Shown here one piece after another: positions 25,021 to 34,558 of a stretch of 64,000 nucleotides of DNA (positions are counted from its first letter, which is position 1; each line of letters begins with the position of its first letter). The DNA comes from Comamonadaceae bacterium (GTDB taxonomy: Bacteria; Pseudomonadota; Gammaproteobacteria; Burkholderiales; Burkholderiaceae_C): assembly GCA_013297925.1 (NCBI GenBank), contig JAAFJC010000004.1, positions 1 to 64,000 on the forward strand, written 5' to 3'. Under the pieces are notes generated by a model. That model did not search any database. It saw only the letters and a program-made list of their open reading frames with translations, and was not told where the DNA came from. The position numbers and the translations under genes were made by a program.

Positions 25021-26368
25021 TCTTCACCTCGCCGCTTTCTTCGATCAACCATGTCTGGATGGCGTTGTTGTGATACACGCTTCTTGCGCCTCGCACTTTG
25101 CGCAGCTCGGAATAAGTGGGCTGGATGTGTCCCGTCTCGTCGGTCGCTCTGCTCATGATGAGCGCAGGCTTGCCATCCCAATTCCAGGGCAACACAAAGC
25201 GTGTGAGGCATTTGGAAAGCACCGGGGTTTGCATGCGGGCAGGCTGCCAGTTGCGGCCACCATCAACACTCACATCCACCTTGCGCACCTTGCCGCGTCC
25301 GGTCCAGGCGAGGCCTGTGATCTGATGCGTACCTTTATCAAGTAACACTTGCCCGCCACTGGGCGATGTGATCACGGATTTGACTTCTTGAATGCTGGAA
25401 TACTGCCGGTGCGTGCCATCGGGCATGAGATCCACGTAATGCAGCACTTCATCTTTAGCGCCATAAGGCATATCGCCCAGCTCAATGCGCCGCAGGTATT
25501 TCACCCAGCTCACGCCCTGCACACCGGGCACGACGAGCCGCAGCGGGTAGCCGTTTTCTGGGCGCAGCATCTCGCCGTTTTGCCCGTAGGCCACGAGCAC
25601 CTCATCGTTCATCACGAGGCTCATAGGAATCGTGCGCGTCATGCCCGAGCCGTCTGCGCCTTCTGCCAACACGAATTTGCCGCGCTTGAAATCTGCGCCA
25701 CACATCTCCAGCAAGAGGCGCAGCGGCACGCCCGTGAACTCGCTGCAAGAAATCATGCCGTGCGTGTATTGCACCGTGGGCACTGCCACATTGCCCCATT
25801 CCATGCCCGTGTTTGCACCGCACTCAATAAAGTGGATGCGGCTCACGCTGGGCAAGCGCATCAAATCATCCATGGTGAAAACCATGGCCTTCTTCATCAT
25901 CTTGTCATCGCTGCCATTGATCATGAAGCGATGCTTATCCGGCTCAATATCCCACCAGCCTTGATGATGCCGCTCAAAATGCAAGCCACTTGGTGTGATG
26001 ATGCCAAACAGGCCTTGCAGCGGCGTGAAGCTTACACTTGCTTGGCTCACGCGCGTAAGCCCCGGGCTTTCGCGGCGCTGGAGATTTTTTTCATATGCGC
26101 TGGGTACGCCATAGCCTCGCGCAGCCACCGCTTGACCAAGTGCTTTGCTGTGTGCGGGTAGCTCCAGGATATTTGGATCACCTTGACCAGAAACTGGATT
26201 AGATTGAGCTTTTGCGCCCGTAGATGCTGCGGAAGCCGCTACAAAGGCAGTAGCAAATGCAGAGGAGATAAACCCCCGCCGCCCTGCCTTCAATTCGGCG
26301 CGAGCATACGGCACATCTTGCCGGGCAACGAAATTCTCGGGTGCTTTTTGCAGAAATCGATTCGTCAT
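25004..26368 (-). CDS. soxC: Sulfane dehydrogenase molybdoprotein SoxC
   Basis: About 454 residues from ATG 26368 (GTG at 26374 possible). A Tat signal (ELKAGRRGFISSAFATAFVA) is expected for a molybdenum cofactor protein. The sulfite-oxidase fold shows RIHFIECGANTG, with the Cys that ligates Mo, HGMISCSEFTGVPLRLLL and the Ig-like C-terminal domain. SoxCD takes six electrons from SoxY-bound sulfane sulfur, so thiosulfate can be oxidised fully without storing sulfur. Overlaps the regulator gene. Confidence 0.94.
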   Translation of the reverse strand: MTNRFLQKAPENFVARQDVPYARAELKAGRRGFISSAFATAFVAASAASTGAKAQSNPVSGQGDPNILELPAHSKALGQAVAARGYGVPSAYEKNLQRRESPGLTRVSQASVSFTPLQGLFGIITPSGLHFERHHQGWWDIEPDKHRFMINGSDDKMMKKAMVFTMDDLMRLPSVSRIHFIECGANTGMEWGNVAVPTVQYTHGMISCSEFTGVPLRLLLEMCGADFKRGKFVLAEGADGSGMTRTIPMSLVMNDEVLVAYGQNGEMLRPENGYPLRLVVPGVQGVSWVKYLRRIELGDMPYGAKDEVLHYVDLMPDGTHRQYSSIQEVKSVITSPSGGQVLLDKGTHQITGLAWTGRGKVRKVDVSVDGGRNWQPARMQTPVLSKCLTRFVLPWNWDGKPALIMSRATDETGHIQPTYSELRKVRGARSVYHNNAIQTWLIEESGEVKNVQLS

Positions 26369-26370
26369 CT

Positions 26371-26751
26371 TCACACCCTCGCCAGTAGCCGCTCAGAAGC
26401 TGGCAATTGCATCGGCTCATCCAACTCAATCGCCACCTGAGTGCAAACGCTGCGGCATAAGGTCACAGCGCGCTCACTCTGCACCCGGTAAAACACCTGT
26501 GCACCCTCTTTGCGCTTAGCCAGGATGCCCGATTGATAGAGCACAGAGAGATGCTGCGATAAATTAGGCTGCGTGGTGCCCACCTGCTCCAGAAGCTCAC
26601 TCACAGATCGCTCCCCATTGCATAAACTGCTCAAAATGTGCAATCGAATGGGCGTAGAAAGCACGCCAAACAATTCGGCTGCCATTTCAAAGACACGTTG
26701 CGATTGCGCAGAATCATCGCTAACCACAGCGCTAGGATGCATCGTTTCCAT
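26371..26751 (-). CDS. soxR: ArsR-family regulator, SoxR type
   Basis: 126 residues. Winged-helix DNA-binding domain: LFGVLSTPIRLHILSSLCNGERSVSEL and TTQPNLSQHLSVLYQSG. Cys at SSLCNGE and the pair LCRSVC could sense sulfur species, as proposed for sox-linked ArsR repressors. It is the first gene of the sox operon and overlaps soxC. A palindrome fitting an ArsR operator (26783-26802) lies 30 bases upstream. Start at 26751 or 26742. Confidence 0.85.
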   Translation of the reverse strand: METMHPSAVVSDDSAQSQRVFEMAAELFGVLSTPIRLHILSSLCNGERSVSELLEQVGTTQPNLSQHLSVLYQSGILAKRKEGAQVFYRVQSERAVTLCRSVCTQVAIELDEPMQLPASERLLARV

Positions 26752-26782
26752 TGAGTAGATCCAAAGTTGATTTCATATCAGA

Positions 26783-26802
26783 ATATAAGCAGCATCTTAT
26801 AT
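26783..26802. promoter_or_regulatory. ATATAAG-N6-CTTATAT palindrome, candidate SoxR operator
   Basis: Perfect 7-base arms around CAGCAT, in the 160-base gap between soxR and the divergent barrel gene. AT-rich palindromes of this size are typical ArsR-family operators. It could control both directions. Confidence 0.65.
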
Positions 26803-26911
26803 GCTACGGTTACTCTCAGGAAAGGGGTATTCCCTGATGGCAACATTTAGTTTCTAATAGCTACTTGACATGTCAAATGCCGCTGCAGCGGCGAATGAAT
26901 CGAGGAGTGTT

Positions 26912-28279
26912 ATGAGTTTTTCGACGGATCGATGCAAAACAGCAAGGCACAAACTAAGCCGGCATAAGAAAACGCTGGCATCGGTGGCTTGTGCTCTGTT
27001 GTTCAGCCCCTCAGCTTGGGCAGTGGTTGACGCCCCGGTGAAAGATGCCATGGCAGCCATCCAATCCAAGCAAGCCCAAAAAGCCTTTGATGCGCTTTCC
27101 CCGTTGGAAGCTACTCGCTCTGGCGATCCTGATTTTGATTTAGCGCTCGGTATCGCAGCCAATGAGACTTCTCAATTCGCACGCGCCATCTTTGCGCTTG
27201 AACGTGTACTGGCTGCTCAGCCCAACAACAGCCGAGCTCGCACGGAGCTTGCCCGGGCGCTATTTGCTGTTGGAGATAACACAAACGCTAAAAAGCTCTT
27301 GCAAGAAGCCAAATCAGAAGGCGCACCACAAGAAGTAGGGCTGATGATTGACGAGTTTTTGCAGGCTATCGAAAAGACGGAAGAATCCGGTCGCTCGTCA
27401 TTCAAAATGCATATCGAAGCAGGTGGTGGTTTCGACAGCAACGTTAACAGCGGTCCTTCGCAAAATTCTTTCGCGGTGCCTGCTTTGAGCGGCTTGGTGG
27501 TAACTTTGCTACCAGGTGGGCAAAAAACCGATGCTTCTTTTTTCCAGCTGGGTGCAGGTGCATCAGGCCGCGCGCGCATCACGCCTCGCTTGTCGCTCAT
27601 CGGCAACGCGGGCCTAAGCGTAAGAAAGTACGGTAATGGTGCAAGTGCATTCAACATTGATCAAGCAGAAGCCAACGCGGGATTGAGCTATCGCGAAGAT
27701 CGCCACGAATATGCTGGTGTAGTCAATTTTTCGCATGCTTCGCTAGATGGGATCGTATTACGTCATCTTTCTGGTTTCACAGGGGAGTGGATCTATCGTC
27801 CGGATGGCTTGCGCCAATGGGGTACATATCTACAGATTTCTCAGCTGGACTATCCCAATCAAGTCGCACGGAATGCAGATCGAACCGTTTTCGGCATCAA
27901 CTACGCTGAACTGAAGGCTGGAAAAATGATGTACTACGCGGGTGGATATCTGGGTCGCGAGCAGGCGGATGACCCGAGTTTTCCTCATCTTGGCCACAAG
28001 TTGATAGGGCTGCGAGCTGGCTTGCAATTACCGGCACATCGGGATTGGAATCTGTTTGTGTCTGCAGCGCTAGAAAGTCGTCGCTATTCGGGCACAGAGC
28101 CTTCGTTTCTGATTGTTCGTAAGGATACGCAGTTGGATTTAACCGTGGGCGCCACTTGGGCAGTTGCAAGCAACTGGAGCATCAAACCGCAATTAGCTTT
28201 GAACCGCGTCCGATCAAACATCATGATCAATGAAAGTAACAAATACACTTTGAGCGTGATGGCTCGACGTGAGTTCTGA
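26912..28279 (+). CDS. TPR-containing outer-membrane barrel protein (Slam/DUF560-like)
   Basis: 455 residues from ATG 26912 (GAGGAG upstream; the frame is open to 26870). Signal peptide near SVACALLFSPSAWA. Residues about 35-150 are TPR-like helices (FARAIFALERVLAAQPNNSRARTELARALF). The rest alternates as a beta barrel beginning at EAGGGFDSNVNSGPS and ending in the outer-membrane type motif VMARREF. The layout resembles surface lipoprotein assembly modulators. It is followed 21 bases later by a FecR-domain gene, which may be its partner. No function proven. Confidence 0.75.
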   Translation: MSFSTDRCKTARHKLSRHKKTLASVACALLFSPSAWAVVDAPVKDAMAAIQSKQAQKAFDALSPLEATRSGDPDFDLALGIAANETSQFARAIFALERVLAAQPNNSRARTELARALFAVGDNTNAKKLLQEAKSEGAPQEVGLMIDEFLQAIEKTEESGRSSFKMHIEAGGGFDSNVNSGPSQNSFAVPALSGLVVTLLPGGQKTDASFFQLGAGASGRARITPRLSLIGNAGLSVRKYGNGASAFNIDQAEANAGLSYREDRHEYAGVVNFSHASLDGIVLRHLSGFTGEWIYRPDGLRQWGTYLQISQLDYPNQVARNADRTVFGINYAELKAGKMMYYAGGYLGREQADDPSFPHLGHKLIGLRAGLQLPAHRDWNLFVSAALESRRYSGTEPSFLIVRKDTQLDLTVGATWAVASNWSIKPQLALNRVRSNIMINESNKYTLSVMARREF

Positions 28280-28300
28280 ATTTAAAGCAAGGATCACAAC

Positions 28301-29002
28301 ATGTTCAAAGCATCGCATTCCATTTTTTCTATATTGATGGTCGCAGTCGTGACAAGCTATTCTTCAAGCGCATCTGCAAATGCCGCGACGGCACAATTCA
28401 GTATTGGCGAGGTCTCTTTGCAGCGTTCAGCAGCCAGTACACCTTTGACAAGCGGCGCTCGAGTAGAAAGCGGCGACCTCATCACCACAGGCAGTACAGG
28501 CCGCACTCAATTGCGCTTTACAGATGGCGGAATGGTCTCACTACAACCCAATTCGCAATTCAAAATCACGCGCTACGCAGATACGGGCGACGGCAAGCAA
28601 GACAGCTTCTTGGTGGATTTAGCGCGTGGCGGCATGCGTGCTCTCACCGGTCTAATCGGCAAACGAAACCGTGATAATTACAAAGTCACCACCAACACAG
28701 CCACCATTGGAATTCGCGGGTCGGGTTTTGCCATGGCCTACAACTCTGATGGCACACTTGGCGTCACCACTGAACAAGATGCCATCGAAGTTTGCACCCA
28801 AGCTGGTTGTATTGGTTTGAACCTAGGCGAATCGGCGGTAGTCTCTAATGCTAACAGTCTTCCAATGCGCATCAGAGAAAGAGCTTACTGGAATCTACCC
28901 CATCCTAATCGTCTCATCACTTCTCGCAATGATGATGTTAGCTCAAATGGTTCGATGCGTAACTTACCGAGTTTTAGCAGCCAAAGTATTGTCCTAGATT
29001 AG
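28301..29002 (+). CDS. Secreted FecR-domain protein
   Basis: 233 residues. Signal peptide cleaved near SSASANA. The FecR domain shows GARVESGDLITTGSTGRTQLRFTDGG, LQPNSQFKITRY and TNTATIGIRGSGFAM. Such domains outside FecR itself often occur in secreted or surface proteins. The C-terminal 60 residues are Ser/Asn/Arg-rich and disordered in appearance. It forms a probable two-gene operon with the barrel protein. Its role is unknown. Confidence 0.8.
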   Translation: MFKASHSIFSILMVAVVTSYSSSASANAATAQFSIGEVSLQRSAASTPLTSGARVESGDLITTGSTGRTQLRFTDGGMVSLQPNSQFKITRYADTGDGKQDSFLVDLARGGMRALTGLIGKRNRDNYKVTTNTATIGIRGSGFAMAYNSDGTLGVTTEQDAIEVCTQAGCIGLNLGESAVVSNANSLPMRIRERAYWNLPHPNRLITSRNDDVSSNGSMRNLPSFSSQSIVLD

Positions 29003-29045
29003 GTTGGATCGCCGCAGTAAAGCTGAACTTCAGGCTGCCTAAACT

Positions 29046-31835
29046 TCAATGCGCCTTTTCCCAGTTCTCCCCCACTCCCACCTCGGCCACCAAAGGCACT
29101 TTAAGCTGCGCCACGCTGGCCATGATGCGGGGGATTTCTAGCTTCAGCCAATCTAGCTCGTCTGAAGGCACTTCAAACACCAATTCATCATGCACTTGCA
29201 TGATCATCTTGGTTTTAAGCTGCTTGCCGTCCAACTCAGCTTGCACTTTGTTCATCGCCATCTTGATCAAATCAGCGGCTGTGCCCTGCATTGGGGCATT
29301 GATTGCTTGGCGCTCCAAGCCTGCCAGCATCGCGCCCTTGGCCATACGGATATTGGGCATTTCAATGCGGCGGCCAAACACCGTCTCCACATAGCCTGCG
29401 CTCTTTGCAGATTGGCGCGTCTGTTCCATGTATTGCTTGACACCTGCGAAGCGTATGAAATAGCGTTCGATGTAGTTCTTCGCGGCGGTGTTGTCGATAC
29501 CGAGCGCCCTGGCAAGACCGAATGCACCCATGCCGTAAATCAAACCGAAATTGATCACCTTGGCATAGCGTCGCTGCTCGCTGCTGACATCGGCAGCAGA
29601 TAAACCAAATACCTCTGCTGCTGTCGCGCGATGGACATCAATGCCTTCATTGAAAGCTTTGAGCAAAGCCTCATCACCGCTGATGTGCGCCATGATTCGC
29701 AGCTCAATTTGTGAGTAGTCTGCGCTGGCAATCAATGAGCCTGCTGGCGCTACAAAAGCCTCGCGCACGCGGCGGCCCTCAAGAGTTTTGACAGGAATGT
29801 TTTGCAGATTTGGATCGTTGCTGGATAAACGCCCTGTGACGGCTACCGCCTGCGCGTAATGCGTATGCACACGGCCTGTGCGCGGATGCGCGAGCTGGGC
29901 AAGTTTGTCTGTGTAAGTGCCCTTCAATTTCGAGAGGCCGCGATGCTCCAAGATTTTGGCGGGCAGTGGGTAGTCTTCAGCAAGTTTTTCCAACACTTCT
30001 TCATCGGTGCTTGGCGCGCCGGTAGCGGTTTTCTTCACCACAGGCAAGCCCAGCTTGGTGAAGAAGATTTCGCCGATTTGTTTGGGGGACGCTAGATTAA
30101 ACGGCTGCCCAGCCAACTCATGCGCTTGCGTTTCAAGCTGCATGATGCGCTGCCCCAGCTCATGGCTTTGCGTGGCGAGTAGCGCTGCATCAATCATCAC
30201 GCCGTTGCGCTCGATGCGATACAAGCTCTCGGAGCTTTCAATCTCTAGCTCGTAAATGCCGCGCAGCTTCTCATTGGCTTCCAACTTTGGCCAGAGCGCG
30301 AGATGCACATCCAGCGTTTGATCTGAGTCTTCGCAGGAATACTCGGAAGCTTTGGCCACATCCACTTGCGAGAAAGAAATCTGATGCGCGCCTTTGCCGC
30401 ACAAGTCTTCATAACTGATGCCCTTGCGCCCCACATGACGCTCGGCCAAGCTTGATAAGCCATGCGGCTTATGCACCTCTAGCACATAGCTTTGTAGCAT
30501 CGTGTCATGCACATAGCCCTGCACCTCGATACCGTGGTTGGCAAACACATGGCGGTCGTACTTCACATGCTGGCCGAGTTTTTTGTGACTCGCGTCTTCC
30601 AGCCAAGGCTTGAGCTTGGCGAGCACTTCGTTCAGTGGCAATTGCTCCGGCGCATCGGGGTAGCTGTGCGCGAGCGGAATGTAGGCAGCCTCGCCGGGCT
30701 TCACGCTAAAACTGATACCCACGATCTGCGCCAGCATCTCATCAAGCGACGTGGTTTCTGTGTCTAGCGCTGTAAGCTCTGTAGCTTTGATTTTTACAAG
30801 CCACCCATCGAAAGCTTCCCAAGTGAAGATCGTTTCGTACTTTTTCTCACTCACCTGAGAGACGACCGGGTCTGCGTCAGCAAACAAATCATCCATAGCA
30901 GGCTGCGCAGCCGCCGCAGGAGCGGCAGATTTTTTGCCCAAAGAAGCCGCCAAGCCTTTGAAGCCATACTTTGTATAAAAAGCAGCCAAAGCCTCCGTAT
31001 CATCTGCGCAAACAGCCACTGAATTCATAGCAGGCAAGCCATCAATATGCCCTGCCAAATCGCAATCGGTTTTGATCTTCAACAGCTCACGCCCTTTTGG
31101 CAGCCATTCACGCGCCTTGCGAAGGTTGTCGCCAGCAACGCCTTTGATCTCTTCGGCCTTGGAGAGTAAATTCTCCAGCGAACCATATTCCATAAGCCAT
31201 TTCGCCGCCGTCTTGGGGCCTACTTTTTCCACACCAGGCACGTTATCCACTGTATCGCCCACAAGGTTTTGGTAGTCAAGCATCAGCGAAGGCGGCACGC
31301 CAAATTCTGCAGTCACGCCAGAGATATCGCGCTTCTTATCATTCATCGTATCGATGATGGTGATGTGCTCGTTCACCAGTTGCGAGAGATCTTTGTCACC
31401 GCTGGAGATGATCACTTCCATGCCCTGCTCTGCGCCAATGCGCGCCATCGTGCCAATCACATCATCAGCCTCAACACCAGGCACAGCCACCACCGGCCAA
31501 CCCTGCAGCCTCATCACTTCGTGGATGGGGGCGATCTGGCTGCGCAAATCATCGGGCATGGGTGAGCGATTGGCTTTGTATTCTGGGTAAAGTGCATCAC
31601 GGAAGGTCGGGCCGCTGGCATCAAAAATACAAACTGCATACTTCGAAGGAAACTGCTCGCGCAGCTTGGTCATCATGTTGATAATGATGCGAATAGCCCC
31701 AGTTTTCTGCTCCGTGCCATCGGGCAGCTTGATACTCATCGCATCACCGCCAGCAAAGAATGCGCGATAAAGATAGCTGGAGCCGTCCACGAGGAGGAGG
31801 CGGTTTTCTGGAGAGGAAATCACTGTCATAGGCAT
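29046..31835 (-). CDS. polA: DNA polymerase I
   Basis: 929 residues (or 927 from ATG 31829). The N-terminal 5'-3' exonuclease starts LLLVDGSSYLYRAFFAGG and includes GVEADDVIG. The 3'-5' exonuclease keeps its acidic residues (LTALDTETTSLD). The family A polymerase has ADYSQIELRIMAHISGD, RRYAKVINFGLIYGMG (O helix) and QVHDELVFEV. Needed for Okazaki fragment maturation and repair. Divergent from thrB with a 45-base gap. Confidence 0.97.
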   Translation of the reverse strand: MPMTVISSPENRLLLVDGSSYLYRAFFAGGDAMSIKLPDGTEQKTGAIRIIINMMTKLREQFPSKYAVCIFDASGPTFRDALYPEYKANRSPMPDDLRSQIAPIHEVMRLQGWPVVAVPGVEADDVIGTMARIGAEQGMEVIISSGDKDLSQLVNEHITIIDTMNDKKRDISGVTAEFGVPPSLMLDYQNLVGDTVDNVPGVEKVGPKTAAKWLMEYGSLENLLSKAEEIKGVAGDNLRKAREWLPKGRELLKIKTDCDLAGHIDGLPAMNSVAVCADDTEALAAFYTKYGFKGLAASLGKKSAAPAAAAQPAMDDLFADADPVVSQVSEKKYETIFTWEAFDGWLVKIKATELTALDTETTSLDEMLAQIVGISFSVKPGEAAYIPLAHSYPDAPEQLPLNEVLAKLKPWLEDASHKKLGQHVKYDRHVFANHGIEVQGYVHDTMLQSYVLEVHKPHGLSSLAERHVGRKGISYEDLCGKGAHQISFSQVDVAKASEYSCEDSDQTLDVHLALWPKLEANEKLRGIYELEIESSESLYRIERNGVMIDAALLATQSHELGQRIMQLETQAHELAGQPFNLASPKQIGEIFFTKLGLPVVKKTATGAPSTDEEVLEKLAEDYPLPAKILEHRGLSKLKGTYTDKLAQLAHPRTGRVHTHYAQAVAVTGRLSSNDPNLQNIPVKTLEGRRVREAFVAPAGSLIASADYSQIELRIMAHISGDEALLKAFNEGIDVHRATAAEVFGLSAADVSSEQRRYAKVINFGLIYGMGAFGLARALGIDNTAAKNYIERYFIRFAGVKQYMEQTRQSAKSAGYVETVFGRRIEMPNIRMAKGAMLAGLERQAINAPMQGTAADLIKMAMNKVQAELDGKQLKTKMIMQVHDELVFEVPSDELDWLKLEIPRIMASVAQLKVPLVAEVGVGENWEKAH

Positions 31836-31880
31836 ATTGTGTACCCTCTACAATCTGAGCCAATTGATTTGACTTAAAAA

Positions 31881-32825
31881 ATGGCCGTTTACACCGAAGT
31901 TTCTCTTGAAGAAACCCAATCCCTCTTCAACCAGCTTGGCTTGGGCGAAGTCACTGACCTCAAAGGCTGCCAAGGCGGCATTGAAAACACCAATTACTTC
32001 GTAGATGCAGAGGCTGGCCGCTATGTGCTTACTCTGTTTGAGCGCCTCACGCATGAGCAGCTGCCCTTTTACCTTTACTTGATGAAGCATCTCGCGCAGC
32101 GCGGCATTCCTGTGCCCGATCCGCAGGCCGACAAGGTGGGCGATATTTTGCTCACGATGCAAGGCAAGCCAGCATGCGTGGTGAACCGTTTGCGTGGCGG
32201 CAGCCAACTTACACCCACCGCCATGCATTGCACCACCGTAGGAGCCATGCTTGCTCGTATGCATGTGGCCGGCAAAGACTATGCGCGGCTTCAGCCCAAT
32301 TTACGCAGCCTGCCGTGGTGGAACGAAACAATTCCCGTGGTGCTTCCATACCTGACACCAGAGCAAGCCTCATTGATCAAAAGCGAGCTCGCCTACCAAA
32401 ACCACATCGCAGCTAGCAGCGCCTATGCGGCTTTGCCCCGCGGCCCTGTGCATGCTGATCTGTTCCGCGACAACGTGATGTTTGAAGGTGGCGAGCTCAC
32501 CGGCTTCTTTGATTTTTATTTCGCCGGCGTCGATAGCTTTTTATTCGATATCGCCGTCTGCTTGAATGATTGGTGCATTGACTTAGATTCAGGCGAACCC
32601 AATGCGGAAAGACAAAGCGCCTTCCTCCATGCCTACCAGCAAGAGCGCCCCTTTGAAGCCGCTGAGAAACAGCTTCTACCCGCCATGTTGCGCGCAGGCG
32701 CTCTGCGCTTTTGGACATCGCGCCTGTGGGATTTCCACCTTCCTCGCGAAGCCAGCATGCTCAAAGCGCATGATCCTGTGCATTTCGAGAGAGTTTTGCT
32801 TGCTCGCGTTGCCACGATGAACTAA
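31881..32825 (+). CDS. thrB: Homoserine kinase, APH-fold type
   Basis: 314 residues. This is the aminoglycoside-phosphotransferase-like ThrB found in many proteobacteria. It has MAVYTEVSLEE at the N-terminus, GGIENTNYFV as nucleotide loop, GPVHADLFRDNVMF as catalytic loop (Asp and Asn) and GFFDFYFAGVDSFLFDIAV as metal-binding loop. It phosphorylates homoserine on the threonine branch. It is followed by the membrane protein gene after 31 bases, probably in one operon. Confidence 0.93.
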   Translation: MAVYTEVSLEETQSLFNQLGLGEVTDLKGCQGGIENTNYFVDAEAGRYVLTLFERLTHEQLPFYLYLMKHLAQRGIPVPDPQADKVGDILLTMQGKPACVVNRLRGGSQLTPTAMHCTTVGAMLARMHVAGKDYARLQPNLRSLPWWNETIPVVLPYLTPEQASLIKSELAYQNHIAASSAYAALPRGPVHADLFRDNVMFEGGELTGFFDFYFAGVDSFLFDIAVCLNDWCIDLDSGEPNAERQSAFLHAYQQERPFEAAEKQLLPAMLRAGALRFWTSRLWDFHLPREASMLKAHDPVHFERVLLARVATMN

Positions 32826-32856
32826 GCCTGTTATCTGGCCTCACAATCAGTACTCC

Positions 32857-33657
32857 ATGAAACTCCAAATCCTCCCCGCCAGCACTGGCATCACCTGGGT
32901 CAAGCTCGGGATCAAGACTTTTTTCAAACAACCGCTGGCACTGGGCGGCCTGTTTTTCATGTTCATGGCTTTGGTCTCAGTAGCTTCCATCTTGCCTCTG
33001 ATCGGCGGCGCTTTGGCCTTGGCCGTCGTGCCAGCTGCCACGCTAGGCCTCATGGTGGCCACGCTAGAAGCACTGCGCGGCAAATTCCCTATGCCCTCTG
33101 TTCTAGGCACTGCATTCAGAGCAGGCAAGCAGCGCATGCAAGCCATGCTGGTGCTCGGCGCGATGTATGCTGCCGGCTTTTTACTGGTGATGGGGTTCAC
33201 CTCGTTATTTGATGGCGGGCAGTTTGCCAAGCTCTACATCGTGGGCGGCAAGCTCAGCCGCGAGCTGCTGGAGCAAAGTGATTTTCAAACTGCCGCTTTC
33301 GTGGGTATGGGTTTGTACATTCCCCTGTCTCTCATGTTTTGGCATGCGCCCGCATTGGTGCATTGGCATGGCGTGCCGCCCACCAAAGCAGTATTTTTCA
33401 GCTTAATTGCTTGCTTGAAAAACTTTTGGGCTTATTTGGCTTACGGCATCGGCTGGTTTGCTGTGTTTGCTCTCGGTGGCGTGATCATCACCACGCTTTC
33501 CGTCGCGCTCGGCTCACCAGCCATTGCTGCAGCGCTCATGGTCCCCATGGTGCTGACCGTGGCTGCCATGTTTTTTACATCGCTGTATTTCACGTTTCGT
33601 GATAGCTTCGTTCATACTGAGGAAACTCCTAGCGAAGTGCATCCACCAGCCGCTTAG
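32857..33657 (+). CDS. BPSS1780 family membrane protein
   Basis: 266 residues with several hydrophobic helices (GLFFMFMALVSVASILPLIGGALALAV; MLVLGAMYAAGFLLVMGF; FVGMGLYIPLSLMFWHAP; IGWFAVFALGGVIITTLSV; LTVAAMFFTSLYFTF). Sequence and position after thrB fit the BPSS1780 family known in Burkholderiales. No enzymatic motif; function unknown. Confidence 0.8.
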   Translation: MKLQILPASTGITWVKLGIKTFFKQPLALGGLFFMFMALVSVASILPLIGGALALAVVPAATLGLMVATLEALRGKFPMPSVLGTAFRAGKQRMQAMLVLGAMYAAGFLLVMGFTSLFDGGQFAKLYIVGGKLSRELLEQSDFQTAAFVGMGLYIPLSLMFWHAPALVHWHGVPPTKAVFFSLIACLKNFWAYLAYGIGWFAVFALGGVIITTLSVALGSPAIAAALMVPMVLTVAAMFFTSLYFTFRDSFVHTEETPSEVHPPAA

Positions 33658-33698
33658 TATCGTATTTATCTGACTACATTCATTTTTCTGGAGACACC

Positions 33699-34457
33699 AT
33701 GACCCAACATATCCTGCAAGGCCGCACAGAAAACGAAGTGCTCTGGTTTCAAAGGCGCAGCTTTATCAGCGCAGCAGCAGCATGGACGGCCATGGGCGGC
33801 ATCAGCGCAGCGCAGGCGCAAAGCAGAAGCAATATCGTGGAGCTGCAAGGCGATGCGCAGGTCAATGGTAGCCGCCTGACGCCGCAAAGCATCATCCAGA
33901 CGGGTGATCGCTTGGAAACTGGCCCTGGCTCGACGCTGATTTTCGTCGTGGGCAATGCTTCCTTCCAAGTGCGCCAAAATTCTCGACTCACCGTGGAACG
34001 AGGCGCTACGCTCAACGCAGTGAGCGTATTGCGTTTGCTCACCGGCGCTGTGGCCAGCGTGTGGGGCAAAGGCAGCAATCGCCAAATCGTCACGCCCACA
34101 CTCACGGCTGGTATTCGCGGCACAGGCGTTTATACCGAAGTGCGCCCTCAGCAAAATTTCCGCAGCTATTTCTGTAATTGCTATGGCACGGTGGAGATGG
34201 CTGCTGGCCCCGATCGCGCCTTATCCCGCGCGGATTATCACCAAGCCTTCTGGGGAGAGGCCACGCCAGTCAATGGCCGCTCGCTCACGCCCGCTGGGGC
34301 GATCAACCACACCGATGAAGAGCTCGAAGTGCTCGCCCGCTTGATAGATCAGCGCACCAATTGGCAGATCATGGGCAAGAAAGGTGCGAAAGATGGCAAA
34401 GGCTATATGGACGAATCACCCAACAACGTACACCCCGCCGCGCAACCCGCCCGTTGA
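33699..34457 (+). CDS. FecR-domain protein with Tat-type leader
   Basis: 252 residues. The leader has twin Arg (FQRRSFISAAAAWTAMGG) and a cleavage site near AAQAQS. A FecR-like domain follows: LTPQSIIQTGDRLETGPGSTLIFVVGNASF, LLTGAVASVWGKG and TPTLTAGIRGTGVY. FCNCYGTVEMAAG holds two Cys. It is related in domain, not closely in sequence, to the protein at 28301. A strong terminator follows. Function unknown. Confidence 0.75.
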   Translation: MTQHILQGRTENEVLWFQRRSFISAAAAWTAMGGISAAQAQSRSNIVELQGDAQVNGSRLTPQSIIQTGDRLETGPGSTLIFVVGNASFQVRQNSRLTVERGATLNAVSVLRLLTGAVASVWGKGSNRQIVTPTLTAGIRGTGVYTEVRPQQNFRSYFCNCYGTVEMAAGPDRALSRADYHQAFWGEATPVNGRSLTPAGAINHTDEELEVLARLIDQRTNWQIMGKKGAKDGKGYMDESPNNVHPAAQPAR

Positions 34458-34478
34458 TCAGGGTAGTTACCTTCCACG

Positions 34479-34514
34479 AAAGCCCAACAGATTCGCTCTG
34501 TTGGGCTTTTTTGT
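34479..34514 (+). terminator. Rho-independent terminator
   Basis: AGCCCAACAG and CTGTTGGGCT form a perfect 10-bp stem around ATTCGCT, followed by TTTTTTG. It ends the FecR-domain gene and separates it from ggt. Confidence 0.95.
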
Positions 34515-34558
34515 TTAGACTGGCAGATTGAGAGCGTATTGATAACTAGGAGCGATTC

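Noticed and set aside
26200..26260. Possible Repeat A origin of the soxC Tat leader
   Set aside because: About two thirds of positions agree by eye, but an Ala-rich leader could give this by chance; too weak to claim.
26857..26893. Possible degraded Repeat A near the barrel gene start
   Set aside because: AATAGCTACTTGACATGTC and ATGCCG fit loosely, with the central part lost; not convincing.
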